Source: Microvirga aerilata (GTDB lineage Bacteria > Pseudomonadota > Alphaproteobacteria > Rhizobiales > Beijerinckiaceae). Taken from it: a stretch of 64,000 nt of DNA. Within the stretch, counting starts at the first letter, position 1; each line of letters starts with the position of its first letter. The notes below the pieces were generated by a model that made no database searches, was not told where the DNA came from, and worked only from the letters and a program-made list of their open reading frames with translations. The stretch is from positions 310,001 through 374,000 of the forward strand of contig NZ_JAEQMY010000001.1 of the NCBI RefSeq assembly GCF_016743775.1, given 5' to 3'. This document shows positions 25,622 through 33,790 of this stretch, in pieces. The position numbers and the translations under genes are program-made.

Positions 25622-26884
25622 TTACACGGAGCCCGTTGGCTTCGGGTGTTCCAGGAAAAAGCGCATCATCTCGCGGCTTGCATCGGGCCCCATCGGTTCG
25701 GTGTACGAGCCAGCCGGACTTCCACCCGACCAGGCATGGCCCGCGCTGTGGAGAACCCAATGCTCAAGCAACGGGTGCCCGCTTTCATCGCAAGCCACCG
25801 TGCGCGTATAGCTTATCCCGCCCGGAGCCTGACCGCGGCTGACGGTTGTCCTGAGATCCGAGCCCGCTTTCGACTGAGCTATGACCTGGTCGCCGTTGAC
25901 AGGGTTCACCGTGGTATCGCGATCACCATGGAATACAATGGTCCGCACAATCTGCTTAGCTCCACCCTGATGAGGTGCCCCGCCCTGCCGCATGGCAGCA
26001 AACGCGGAGGGCATGTCACGCGCCGCCCCGCACGCCAGTCCTGAGTGAACCCCCACGGCCGCATAGAGGTCCGGGTAGGCCGTGCCCATGATCGCTGCAG
26101 CTGCACCGCCAGCTGAGAGCCCAGCTACATACACCCGTCCCGGCTCGACAGAGAAGTCGTGCATGATCTGGCGGGTGATGCCGGCGATGAGCGACGGCTC
26201 TCCCCGATCCCGCTGCTGGTCGCCAGCGTTGAACCAGTTCCAGCACTTCGAGACATTGGCGGACTGGGTCTGGGCGGGGTAGGCAACAAGAAACGTCTGC
26301 TCCTCAGCCAGTTCGTTCATCCGCGTTCCTGCCGCGAAGTCGTCCGGCGATTGGGTACAGCCGTGCAGCATTACCATGAGCGGCACAGGCTGACCTGTGT
26401 AGCCGCTTGGGATGTAAAGCTTGTAGGTGCGGCTTCCCGCTTCGTTGGCAAAGGTCCGCTCCTCGAAGCGAGCTCCGTCCGGCAGGGGGGGCGGTGCACG
26501 TCTTGCCGCCCCTCCGACGAGCCCATCGAGACCAGGCGTCAGGCCAGGTTGACTCATTCGTTTGATGAAGTCGCGAAGGGCTTCCGGTACCTGCGCTTGA
26601 TCCAAACCTGCGGCGGGACCGTTGAAAGCATTGGGCGCGGCGTTCGGGAAGGTGAACTTCGGCGCGGTCCATGCCCCTCCGCCGGACGATGGCGGCACCA
26701 TATCGAGGATCCGCGCGGCAGGTCCGGCTGGGCGCTTGCCTATGTCTTGATCGTTTTCGTCCACAATGGGTGACTGATGGGCAGACGGAGGCATTCCCTG
26801 AAGGAGTGCCATGGCTTCTGCGAGCCGCCCCTCACGGGTCAGTCGGGTTGCCTCGAGAATGTTGATATTCGGGTTTGCGTTCAT
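25622..26884 (-). CDS. PHB depolymerase family esterase
   Basis: A 420-residue alpha/beta hydrolase of the PHB-depolymerase/feruloyl-esterase (LpqC-like) family. Residues 1-30 (NINILEATRLTREGRLAEAM) form a helical segment typical of intracellular members. The core has VMLHGCTQSPDDFAAGTRMN (oxyanion region), CWNWF, the nucleophile VAGLSAGGAAA with Ser257, and a late His in HAWSGG. There is no signal peptide, so it acts in the cytoplasm, perhaps on storage polyester or aromatic esters. The ATG at 26884 is preferred; an upstream extension has no homology. The CopG-type gene lies 93 bases upstream on the same strand. Confidence 0.87.
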   Translation of the reverse strand: MNANPNINILEATRLTREGRLAEAMALLQGMPPSAHQSPIVDENDQDIGKRPAGPAARILDMVPPSSGGGAWTAPKFTFPNAAPNAFNGPAAGLDQAQVPEALRDFIKRMSQPGLTPGLDGLVGGAARRAPPPLPDGARFEERTFANEAGSRTYKLYIPSGYTGQPVPLMVMLHGCTQSPDDFAAGTRMNELAEEQTFLVAYPAQTQSANVSKCWNWFNAGDQQRDRGEPSLIAGITRQIMHDFSVEPGRVYVAGLSAGGAAAAIMGTAYPDLYAAVGVHSGLACGAARDMPSAFAAMRQGGAPHQGGAKQIVRTIVFHGDRDTTVNPVNGDQVIAQSKAGSDLRTTVSRGQAPGGISYTRTVACDESGHPLLEHWVLHSAGHAWSGGSPAGSYTEPMGPDASREMMRFFLEHPKPTGSV

Positions 26885-26977
26885 GGTTCTGGTCCTGTTG
26901 TTGGACAAAGCGAGGGCCTTCCCTTCCACGCCGGAAGGGTCTGGCAGGTTCGGGGGTGCGGCTGTGCTAGCGGATGG

Positions 26978-27406
26978 TCAGCGCATACGATCCTTCAGCG
27001 CCTCTTTGACGGCGGCGCTGGCGTGCAAGGTGCCAAGAACGTGCAGAGACCCAATCGTCTGCTTCGCGAGCTCAGCCGTGACATCGCTGGCGATGCTGGC
27101 GAGACCGAGAACTTGGATGTGCAGCATCTCGCCCGCCGCCTGGGCGGCTTCGAGATCTTGGCGGCTGAAATGACGCAGACCTAAGTCGAGTTGGTGTCGC
27201 TCGACCGATTTCCTGACAGCATCGTTGTGCCGATCAAGCTGGTTTCGAATAGCCGTACGGATGAAGTCGGTCCGATTGGAGTAGAAGCCTTCCTGGACAA
27301 GGAGGTCGATGTGACCCAGATCGACATAGCCAAGGTTGATCGTGATCTTCTCACTGTCCGAAGCCTTAGGCCGAAGTTCGTGAACGTTGTTCGCCATACT
27401 TGCCAT
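26978..27406 (-). CDS. CopG-type ribbon-helix-helix protein
   Basis: Residues about 15-60 (SEKITINLGYVDLGHIDLLV, then SNRTDFIRTAIRNQLD) have the beta-helix-helix pattern of CopG regulators with the conserved SRTDFIRxAIRxxL turn. The remaining about 80 residues are a helical domain of unknown role. A longer start at 27445 exists in frame without a ribosome-binding site; 27406 or 27397 are more likely. It precedes the esterase gene on the same strand and probably regulates it or the divergent ClpP-like gene, whose start is 166 bases away. Confidence 0.78.
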   Translation of the reverse strand: MASMANNVHELRPKASDSEKITINLGYVDLGHIDLLVQEGFYSNRTDFIRTAIRNQLDRHNDAVRKSVERHQLDLGLRHFSRQDLEAAQAAGEMLHIQVLGLASIASDVTAELAKQTIGSLHVLGTLHASAAVKEALKDRMR

Positions 27407-27571
27407 CCCAGTACCATCTGCATGGATGGTAAATGGATGGCGCATCAGGTGAGTTCAAGGCCAATACCAAATCTTTCGCTGAACCCAATTCGCTTCTTCG
27501 CGTCTATATCCCTGGTCAGGCATTTAGAACGGGAGCATGGGCCCGGCGTGAGATCTGACTGGGAGACCGCA

Positions 27572-28171
27572 ATGCCCACCGTCCAGCACATCTACTGCAG
27601 CGCCATCATCAGCAAGAAAATGTGCGATGCGCTCACCAGTTATGTCTTCTCGGTCAGCGCTGCCAAAGGAGGCGTGGACGAGTTCGTGGTCTATCTGGTC
27701 ACAGGAGGCGGCAATCCGAGTTCCGGAATGGAACTTTATAACTTCTTCAAAGCAAGGCCCGAGCGCACCACCATCTACAACATGTCGAGCGTCGACTCGG
27801 CGGGCGTGCTGTTCTTCCTCGGCTTCCAGACGCGGTATGGCGTCCCAGCCTCCAGCTTCATGGTGCACCAAACCAAGTTCTCGAAGGCTCCCCTGCCCGA
27901 TTGGTACAGCTACTCCGATCTGAAGAAATCCGAGATGGAGCTGCTTGCGGTCGATCAGAAAACTCACCGGGTTATAGCATCCGAGACAGCCCCGAAGGCT
28001 GAGGCGCCTCTCTCGGTGGAGGATGTGGAGGCTGCCGCTACCCGAACGACCATCTATTTTGCCGAGGATGCTCTGCGGCACGGCTTCATCGAGGAAATCG
28101 TCGTTCCAACGATGCCGATCCAGGATGTGTTCTACCTGACGGACCAGTATCTCGCCGGACTTCCTGATTGA
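27572..28171 (+). CDS. ClpP/crotonase-fold protease-like protein
   Basis: A 199-residue protein with the outline of ClpP. EFVVYLVTGGGNPSSGMELY matches the ClpP oxyanion strand-and-turn, IYNMSSVDSAGVLFFLG aligns with the nucleophile helix (Ser in DSAG in place of ASMG), SSFMVHQ with the catalytic-His motif xxMIHQ, and AEDALRHGFIEEIV with the EAxxYGLID element. The third catalytic residue (an Asp shortly before that element) is not obvious. GGGAG lies seven bases before the ATG. No ClpX or ClpA gene is nearby. It could be a self-standing ClpP paralogue of the kind that processes stress or storage-granule proteins; its activity is unproven. Confidence 0.75.
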   Translation: MPTVQHIYCSAIISKKMCDALTSYVFSVSAAKGGVDEFVVYLVTGGGNPSSGMELYNFFKARPERTTIYNMSSVDSAGVLFFLGFQTRYGVPASSFMVHQTKFSKAPLPDWYSYSDLKKSEMELLAVDQKTHRVIASETAPKAEAPLSVEDVEAAATRTTIYFAEDALRHGFIEEIVVPTMPIQDVFYLTDQYLAGLPD

Positions 28172-28191
28172 ATAGCGCTCGGCTCGAACTG

Positions 28192-29328
28192 CTAAAGAAC
28201 AACTCGCTGCTGACCGCCAGCTTCTTCCTCAACCTGCTGTGCCGCTCGCTCCACAGCACCGGCGACAGCATCAGGATCCAGGTGGTGGACCATGTGACCG
28301 AGCCCCGGCAATGCGATGAACTCGCTCTGCGGCAATTCTCGATGCAGGCGCTCCGACTGACGGCCAACATCCGCAATCTGATCATCAGCACCTGTGATGA
28401 TCGTAATTGGCATCCGCAACTCCCGATAGTGGTGCTGCATCTCCATTACTGAGGGAGTCATTAGGGCTGCGTCCTCAGCTGCGGCGCGTAGCTGCAAGGG
28501 CCGCAGCATCAACTCCTTGGGGAGCAGGCGATCGAACCGCTCCGGCACCTCCGCAGGCGCGAACATTTGCTTGATCAGGCCCGGCAGGATCGCGCGCGCG
28601 ACCAGGGGAGAGATGGTGTGGCGCATCGCGTCGCCGATAACTGGAATAGCCGGCGGTGAGAACAGGAACGTGTCAGCTCGCAGCGTTGGGTAGTAATAGC
28701 CCGAGGCAAGCACGAGGCTGCGAACAAGCGATGGGGATTCCAACGCAAGGGCCACCGCGACTAGGGTGCCCCAGGAGTGCCCCAGGACGACAGCTTGCTC
28801 CACGCCGAGTTGACCCAGCGCGCGCTGGAATAGCTTCGCATGGGCTCTTGGAGTCCAGAGCTGGCGAGGCCTGCTGCTGTAGCCATACCCCGGACGGTCG
28901 AATACGATGACCCTGTAGCGAGACGCCAGGCGGTCCACGAGACCGCTGACGGTAAAGTCCTGAATCATGGTGCCGTTGCCATGGATGAGCACGATAGGCT
29001 CACCCTGACCGCGCTCGATGTAGTGCAGACGCACGCCATCAATATTGAGGAACCGGCCTATGGGAGGCGTTCTGCGCTCGGCAACCTCAGCTCTCTGCCG
29101 ATTGTACAGAACAGCAGCGCCGAGTGCTGCGGCCGAGCCTGCCAGAACGGGCGCGAGCCACCGCCAGCGGCTCCAATGAGAGGTCTGCCCAGGACGGGGC
29201 GCCCTGCCCGGCCTTGTATTCATATGCCTATAACGATCGGTATTGGCCCGCTGCTTTTGCATTGAATGAGGGGCTGTCCCATCCGGGTTGCGCGAGCTTA
29301 TCTCGTCTTTTGTTTCCGTACGGGACAT
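28192..29328 (-). CDS. Alpha/beta hydrolase with N-terminal membrane anchor
   Basis: A 378-residue enzyme. Residues about 55-72 (WLAPVLAGSAAALGAAVLY) form a membrane helix. The hydrolase core has VLIHGNGTMIQDF (oxyanion loop), VIFDRPGYGYS, the nucleophile elbow VLGHSWGTLVAVA, an acid in ITGADDQIADV and the catalytic His in LPGLGHMVHHLDP. This is the epoxide-hydrolase/lipase-like group; substrate unknown. The ATG at 29328 has GGAGAG eight bases upstream, which supports the longest form. It converges on the ClpP-like gene with 20 bases between stops. Confidence 0.87.
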   Translation of the reverse strand: MSRTETKDEISSRNPDGTAPHSMQKQRANTDRYRHMNTRPGRAPRPGQTSHWSRWRWLAPVLAGSAAALGAAVLYNRQRAEVAERRTPPIGRFLNIDGVRLHYIERGQGEPIVLIHGNGTMIQDFTVSGLVDRLASRYRVIVFDRPGYGYSSRPRQLWTPRAHAKLFQRALGQLGVEQAVVLGHSWGTLVAVALALESPSLVRSLVLASGYYYPTLRADTFLFSPPAIPVIGDAMRHTISPLVARAILPGLIKQMFAPAEVPERFDRLLPKELMLRPLQLRAAAEDAALMTPSVMEMQHHYRELRMPITIITGADDQIADVGRQSERLHRELPQSEFIALPGLGHMVHHLDPDAVAGAVERAAQQVEEEAGGQQRVVL

Positions 29329-29552
29329 TCAGGCTCTCCATGTGGGCTGATCGTGGAGAACGCCCGGGAGGCCAGTCGGTTTCTGCAGCGCATGATCTCG
29401 TTCGCTTATGGAGGCAGAGGGCCAGTTTAGGCAAATGTCGTGAAACGTGTTATGAAGAGACTTGCTGTCTGGGAAACGCCCCCCTGACTGGCCTCTTGGC
29501 GCTTCGATGATCGTCCCGCCGGGACACTTCAATACGCGCCGAGACTTCCCTT

Positions 29553-29942
29553 ATGTCCACTGATTCACAGAGCCGCCGTCTTGTTCTCCTCGTGGAGGAC
29601 GAAGCAATCATTGCCATGAACCTGCAGGCCGAATTGGAGGAAGCTGGCTACGCCGTCGTAGGTTCGTTCGACACCTGTGCAGGCGCACTGGCTTGGCTCG
29701 AGAATGAAACGCCGGATCTTGCTGTGCTCGATACAGTCCTGAAGGATGGATCCTGCAAGGCTCTTGCTGCCGAGCTCACCAAGCGCGGCGTAGGCTTCAT
29801 TCTTTGGTCCGGCCATCTGCAGGACAAACAAACCCTTCAAGAGTTTGTGGATGCTGTCTGGGTGAGAAAGCCTTCCACGCATAAGACCCTTCTCAATGCG
29901 CTCGCGAGCCTCAGGATCGAGCTGCACCTGCAGGAGGCATAG
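29553..29942 (+). CDS. Single-domain response regulator
   Basis: A 129-residue CheY-like receiver. VLLVEDEAII supplies the acidic pocket, Asp60 in LAVLDTVL is the phosphorylation site, and the conserved Lys is in WVRKPS. The switch Ser/Thr is replaced in part (FILWSGH). There is no output domain, so it works by protein contact, typical of the general-stress and HWE-kinase networks of this group. No partner kinase is adjacent. Confidence 0.88.
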   Translation: MSTDSQSRRLVLLVEDEAIIAMNLQAELEEAGYAVVGSFDTCAGALAWLENETPDLAVLDTVLKDGSCKALAAELTKRGVGFILWSGHLQDKQTLQEFVDAVWVRKPSTHKTLLNALASLRIELHLQEA

Positions 29943-30045
29943 GCGGGCGTGATGAATGTTCTCGTTGTCGAGGACGATACATTTATCCACGGCACCGCCA
30001 CAACCGAGCCAGAGAAAGCGAGCCGTAGATCCGATAAGGAGCGTA

Positions 30046-30074
30046 GTAGTTCTGCCTCGGCACGGCAGAACTAC
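30046..30074. terminator. Strong hairpin between the response-regulator and cold-shock genes
   Basis: GTAGTTCTGCC (30046-30056) pairs perfectly with GGCAGAACTAC (30064-30074), loop of seven. There is no T-run. It may end the response-regulator transcript. Confidence 0.5.
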
Positions 30075-30135
30075 AGATATGGTTCAAGGCGAACGATAGA
30101 GATGTAGCTGCAACTGAGGGCGGCTTCGACAATAC

Positions 30136-30166
30136 TTGCTATTGATCAATAAATGACCTATATAGT
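30136..30166 (+). promoter_or_regulatory. Probable cold-shock gene promoter
   Basis: TTGCTA (30136-30141) and TATAGT (30161-30166), 19 bases apart, lie in an AT-rich stretch unlike the flanks. Transcription from here gives a leader of about 150 bases, as in cspA-type mRNAs whose leader refolds in the cold. Confidence 0.45.
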
Positions 30167-30325
30167 TTTTATCGGATTTTGGCCGGACAATCGGGTCGTT
30201 TCGCTTTTGGTCTTTCCAGGCGCACGTTCGGACTTTCTTACCATTACATCGACGAACAGAGTCAAGGCCGCGCTTCATCGCGCCTTCGCTCACGTGCATC
30301 TGCATCAATCGCGAAAGGTTTCCCC

Positions 30326-30535
30326 ATGATTACGGGCACTGTAAAATTCTACAACGACATGAAGGGCTTCGGCTTCATCCAGCCGAACGATGGCAGCAAA
30401 GATGTGTTTGTCCATGCCACCGCTCTTGAGCGCGCCGGCATGCGCAACCTCGTCGAAGGCCAGAAGGTTGCCTTCGATACGGCGGAGGACCGCCGCTCCG
30501 GCAAGGTTGCCGTCAACAACATCGAGAACGCATAA
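30326..30535 (+). CDS. Cold-shock protein (CspA family)
   Basis: A 69-residue single cold-shock domain. RNP1 is KGFGFIQP and RNP2 is DVFVHATAL; opening TGTVKFYNDMKG and closing GKVAVNNIENA complete the five-stranded barrel. It binds single-stranded nucleic acid and melts RNA structure. The ATG lies behind AAAGG (spacing six). A longer frame upstream is the untranslated leader, not coding. A classic terminator follows. Confidence 0.96.
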   Translation: MITGTVKFYNDMKGFGFIQPNDGSKDVFVHATALERAGMRNLVEGQKVAFDTAEDRRSGKVAVNNIENA

Positions 30536-30579
30536 AGCCATTCTCTTCGGCGCAGGTTTACCTGCACCCGATCATCGAG

Positions 30580-30616
30580 GCCGCTCCCCTTGGGAGCGGC
30601 TTTTTGTTTGCCTTTT
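30580..30616 (+). terminator. Rho-independent terminator of the cold-shock gene
   Basis: GCCGCTCCC (30580-30588) pairs with GGGAGCGGC (30592-30600), loop CTT, followed by TTTTTGTTTG and a further T-run. Confidence 0.95.
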
Positions 30617-30705
30617 TGACGCTGCCACTGAGCAATCATGTGCCGGAGAACCAACTTGCTCCGCAACCACAAGATCCGCCAGCACTACCGATCCCTACTG
30701 CCACG

Positions 30706-30981
30706 CTAAAGTGAACTGCCACTCATCAGCGATGCCAAGCCTTCGACGAGTTCGTCCCTACGGAACTGCTTCGTGAGGCGCGGCAGGTCGGGCTCGATGC
30801 CTTCGCTTTCCGCATACCCGGAGATCACGAGGATCGGCACACTCGGCCGGAGCGTCTGAACAGCCCGAGCGAGGTCCGAGCCGGTCATGCCCGGCATCAG
30901 GTGATCGGTGACGAGAAGGTCGAACTTCGCACCGTTCTGCACCAACGCTAGACCCTCTTCGGCCGTGGCCGCTTCCAGCAC
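30706..30981 (-). pseudogene. Truncated receiver domain (C-terminal two thirds)
   Basis: The frame begins inside a receiver domain at LEAATAEEGLALVQNG and retains the phospho-Asp in LLVTDHLMPGMTG and the switch residue in ILVISGYAES. The first strand with the acidic pocket is missing, and upstream bases read stops. The final Lys-Pro motif has become LTKQF. It resembles the end of a hybrid histidine kinase and is probably a dead fragment. Confidence 0.65.
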
Positions 30982-31123
30982 ATTGGAAGCATTCTCAGTT
31001 TGTTAAAGCGCCACAATACCGTGCAGTCGTCTTCAGGGCCCAGAAGGCAGCTTCGCCGGAACTCGGCGGCAATCCTGATGATTGTCGAGGACGGAATATG
31101 TTAGTTTCGGAGTGCCTGCCCAG

Positions 31124-31249
31124 ATGGTGGATCAACCAAGCGCAAGTCCGGACGAGTTGCTGGATCAGCAGCGTGCGCCGGCAGATTTCCGGGGCTTTGT
31201 GCTCAAGGCAGAGTCCCTGGATGATATCCTCTGGCTTCAGATCTCCTGA
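31124..31249 (+). CDS. Possible 41-residue leader protein coupled to the DUF72 gene
   Basis: An ATG-initiated frame encodes an acidic, amphipathic peptide beginning MVDQPSASPDELLDQQRAP and ends in TGATG, where its stop and the next ATG share a base. That overlap is typical of translational coupling. No ribosome-binding site is clear, and no family was recognised. Confidence 0.35.
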   Translation: MVDQPSASPDELLDQQRAPADFRGFVLKAESLDDILWLQIS

Positions 31250-32052
31250 TGTCCCTGGTACCTCGGCCGAGTTCGAGCAGCACCGGCGTCAGAGTGCGGA
31301 TCGGCACAGCCGCATGGAGCATCCCGAAGGAGCATGCCGCACCCTTTCCAGTGGCGGGATCCCACCTGGAGCGCTACGGCGCCGTTTTCAACGCGGTCGA
31401 GATCAACTCGTCGTTCTATCGCCCGCACCGGCCGGTCACTTACGAGCGCTGGGCAGCGTCAGTGCCTGAGGACTTTCGTTTTGCCGTGAAGATCCCGAAG
31501 ACCATCACCCATGAGCGTCGCTTGAGAGACGTCACTGATATACTGGACCGGTTCCTGTCCGAGGTGAGCGGCCTTGGACCCAAGCTCGGTCCGCTGCTGG
31601 TTCAACTGCCACCGAGTTTGAGCTTCCAGTCTGGCATCGCTGACAGCTTTCTGAACGAGCTGAGGAGCCGGGCCGAGGGGAGCATTGTTTGTGAGCCCCG
31701 CCATGCTTCCTGGTTCACACCTGAGGTCGAGGCCCTGCTCGACACACTTCGGATTGCCCGCGTAGCGGCCGATCCTGCCCCTGTGGCAGGGGCTGGTGAG
31801 GCAGGCGGCTGGCGCGGCCTATCGTACTATCGCCTGCACGGCTCACCGAAGATCTACTACTCTGCCTACAGTCCAGATTATCTCGCGGGCCTCTCAGAGC
31901 GGCTCGTGAGCGACGCCACAGCAGATGTTGAGACTTGGTGCATCTTCGACAACACGACAGCATTTGCCGCGACCGGCGACGCGCTCATGACAAGAAGCCT
32001 TGTGCAGACCGGCCGCTCTAGGTCCGACGCAGGGTCTGCATCATCTCCGTGA
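31249..32052 (+). CDS. DUF72 domain-containing protein
   Basis: A 267-residue TIM-barrel-like protein of the DUF72/YecE family, whose biochemical role is not established. Hallmarks are VRIGTAAWSIPKEH at the start, RYGAVFNAVEINSSFYRPH, FRFAVKIPKTITHERRL, LLVQLPPSL, VCEPRHASWF and YRLHGSPKIYYSAYS. These conserved His, Arg and Glu residues look like an active site. The last about 20 residues are Ser-rich and variable. Convergent with the response-regulator operon. Confidence 0.92.
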   Translation: MSLVPRPSSSSTGVRVRIGTAAWSIPKEHAAPFPVAGSHLERYGAVFNAVEINSSFYRPHRPVTYERWAASVPEDFRFAVKIPKTITHERRLRDVTDILDRFLSEVSGLGPKLGPLLVQLPPSLSFQSGIADSFLNELRSRAEGSIVCEPRHASWFTPEVEALLDTLRIARVAADPAPVAGAGEAGGWRGLSYYRLHGSPKIYYSAYSPDYLAGLSERLVSDATADVETWCIFDNTTAFAATGDALMTRSLVQTGRSRSDAGSASSP

Positions 32053-32077
32053 TGCGCCGCACGAGAGTGGCCCCAAT

Positions 32078-32416
32078 TTAGGGCTTCGGTACAAAGTGAC
32101 CGTGATCCGGAATCTCCGCAGGGTGCAGTTGGGCATAGCCGGATGAGATCAGCAGAAGCACATGCGGCCAACGCTGGTGGACCTGCTCGGCCAAGGCCAA
32201 GCCATCCATCGAGCCAGGCATGTTCACATCGGTAAACAGAACCTGCACCTCGCCGGCGCGCTCCTCCAGCACCCCGAGTGCTTCGTTGGCGTTCGCAGCC
32301 TCAAGGATCTGGAAACCTGCCTCATCCAACTCATCGGCAGCTGTCATGCGCACCAGCGGCTCATCGTCAACCACGAGGACCACGGGCGGAGTGGGAAATC
32401 CGTAGGATTCCATCAT
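32078..32416 (-). CDS. Single-domain response regulator, shortened at the C-terminus
   Basis: A 112-residue receiver with VVLVVDDEPLVR (acidic pocket), Asp63 in LFTDVNMPG, switch residue in LLISSGYA and the conserved Lys in FVPKP. Translation stops directly after that KP, so the last helix (usually 12-15 residues) is missing. Its ATG overlaps the stop of the preceding receiver gene. Third gene of the NepR-like operon. Confidence 0.8.
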   Translation of the reverse strand: MMESYGFPTPPVVLVVDDEPLVRMTAADELDEAGFQILEAANANEALGVLEERAGEVQVLFTDVNMPGSMDGLALAEQVHQRWPHVLLLISSGYAQLHPAEIPDHGHFVPKP

Positions 32417-32811
32417 GCCACCGCCGGTTGCGGCTCGCGCACGGCCTTATCCGCCTGAACCAGGATGTCGAGGCCACGCCAGGGCTTCGACATGAAGGTG
32501 ACGCAGTCCGGCAGATCGTCCAACCAGTCGCCTGCGGCACCGGAGGTGAGCACGACCCGGATCGTCGGCCAGAGCGTGCATGCCACTTTGGCCAATTGGA
32601 CTCCGTCCATCACGCCTGCCAGCCTGACGTCGGCAAAGATCATCGCCACCTCGCCCCCGCGCTCCTGAAGGACGTCCAGCGCCGCTTCGGCGCTCTCCAC
32701 CTCCACCACATTGAGATCGGCCTCCTCCAGCAGGGCAGCAGCGAGCTGACGGACATATGGATCGTCCTCCACGACCAGCGCGATGTGCAGCTCGTACTGT
32801 TGGTCGCTCAT
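32413..32811 (-). CDS. Single-domain response regulator
   Basis: A 132-residue receiver. IALVVEDDPYVR forms the acidic pocket, Asp61 in MIFADVRLAGV is the phosphorylation site, VVLTSGAA holds the switch Thr/Ser and FMSKPW the Lys. The ATG at 32811 overlaps the stop of the NepR-like gene; a longer upstream frame lies over that gene and is not used. Being coupled on both sides, it probably acts in the same pathway as the NepR-like protein. Confidence 0.88.
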   Translation of the reverse strand: MSDQQYELHIALVVEDDPYVRQLAAALLEEADLNVVEVESAEAALDVLQERGGEVAMIFADVRLAGVMDGVQLAKVACTLWPTIRVVLTSGAAGDWLDDLPDCVTFMSKPWRGLDILVQADKAVREPQPAVA

Positions 32812-32990
32812 GGTCGCCCTCGAGGGCTTTCCATTCGCCTGAGGATGGCCACCAGCTTCTCCGGCACCGGTTCCTTCAACACATCCCGGTAGACTTCCGC
32901 GAAGGCTCGGGCGATCATGAAGGTAGCCACGTCCGGATGCAGTTCGTCGACACGCGGCAGGCGCACGTCGCCAGAAGCGTCGTGGGGCAT
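32808..32990 (-). CDS. NepR-family anti-sigma factor-like protein (60 aa)
   Basis: Residues 20-55 (IARAFAEVYRDVLKEPVPEK, then LVAILRRME) match the NepR core IGxxLRxxYDxVxxEPVPDRFxxLLxxL, the helical part that binds sigma factor EcfG or the response regulator PhyR. AAGGAGAAACCC precedes the ATG. Unlike the classic nepR-ecfG locus, neither ecfG nor phyR is adjacent; two single-domain receivers follow in overlapping frames. It may be a paralogue that tunes the general stress response. Confidence 0.78.
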   Translation of the reverse strand: MPHDASGDVRLPRVDELHPDVATFMIARAFAEVYRDVLKEPVPEKLVAILRRMESPRGRP

Positions 32991-33049
32991 AGGGTTTCTC
33001 CTTGACCTTTGTTTTCAGCCTGGCGCGACGCGTCCAGGTCGCTTGGGCC

Positions 33050-33074
33050 AACATACATTAACGAGGGGAATTCC
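33050..33074 (-). promoter_or_regulatory. Candidate EcfG-type promoter of the NepR-like operon
   Basis: On the minus strand GGAAT (33070-33074) is followed after 17 bases by GTT (33050-33052), one base from the known GGAAC-N16/17-GTT consensus of general stress sigma factors. It lies about 60 bases before the nepR-like start. One mismatch at a strongly conserved position keeps this tentative. Confidence 0.4.
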
Positions 33075-33281
33075 CGACGTGCGGGCTGGTTTCAGCGTGG
33101 CGGCAAAAACCCTGCACCGGGGCGTCATGCCGTCAGCCCAAAGGCTAGTCATCGAATGGCTTATCGGGCTGAGACCTGCGATCTGTAAGTCCTGAGGCAT
33201 GCCGAACGTATCTCGCTGCCGCTGAGTATGTATTCCTATGCATGTTCGTTGCTGACGGCATCGGTCAGGCACTCATATTCC

Positions 33282-33638
33282 GGGCAGCCCCTGATCATCG
33301 CCATGCTGGCAGTGCCGATCCTGATCTAAGTTTACCTTAACTCTGGCTTGGCCTACCTGCTCAACCGGATCGCGGGCGAGCAGCACTGCGTCGCGGGTCC
33401 CTCGGCTCTGATCGGCGCCAGCAATTTCTTGGAGCTCGCGGTGGCAGCAGCCATCAGCTTGTTCGGGTTCAAATCCGGCGCGGCGCTGGCGACGGTGGTC
33501 GGCGTTCTGATCGAGGTGCCAGTGATGCTATCGGTCGTGTGGATCGTGAACCGCAGTCAAGGCTGGTACGAGCGCGGTGCCGTGCGTCACAGGCTACCTG
33601 CGGCTAGTCCCAAGCGGGGAGTCCAGCCCGGTGAGTGA
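33282..33638 (+). pseudogene. Remnant of an ACR3-type arsenite efflux transporter
   Basis: The frame reads GQPLIIAMLAVPILI, then TAA at 33327-33329 where intact proteins have Gln (CAA to TAA), then continues in the same frame [13 protein letters not shown] and [20 protein letters not shown] with [20 protein letters not shown] and [11 protein letters not shown]. These are the last three membrane helices of ACR3. About 250 N-terminal residues are absent. No arsR, arsC or arsH is nearby. Confidence 0.85.
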
Positions 33639-33790
33639 CCTCACGAACACCGACTTCTCCGTTCTCGGCATGCCGGATTTCGGCAAGAGGAGTTGCGTCG
33701 TGAGTCTATGCGACCTCCCCGCATCCTCCTGCTCTGTCGACCCATGCGCAGGACGAGCGTGAAGGATTCCGTCAATCGGCGGGACGATTC
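33639..33790. other. Short gap after the ACR3 remnant
   Basis: Holds only short open frames with no recognised similarity; probably the decayed remainder of the arsenic locus. Confidence 0.4.

Noticed and set aside
31066..31101. Plus-strand reading AAILMIVEDG that looks like the start of a receiver domain
   Set aside because: Only ten residues before a stop; too short to separate from chance, though it lies near a receiver fragment on the other strand.
33460..33480. GGGTTCAAATCC, a tRNA T-loop-like string
   Set aside because: Inside the ACR3 coding remnant; no acceptor stem or anticodon arm can be drawn.
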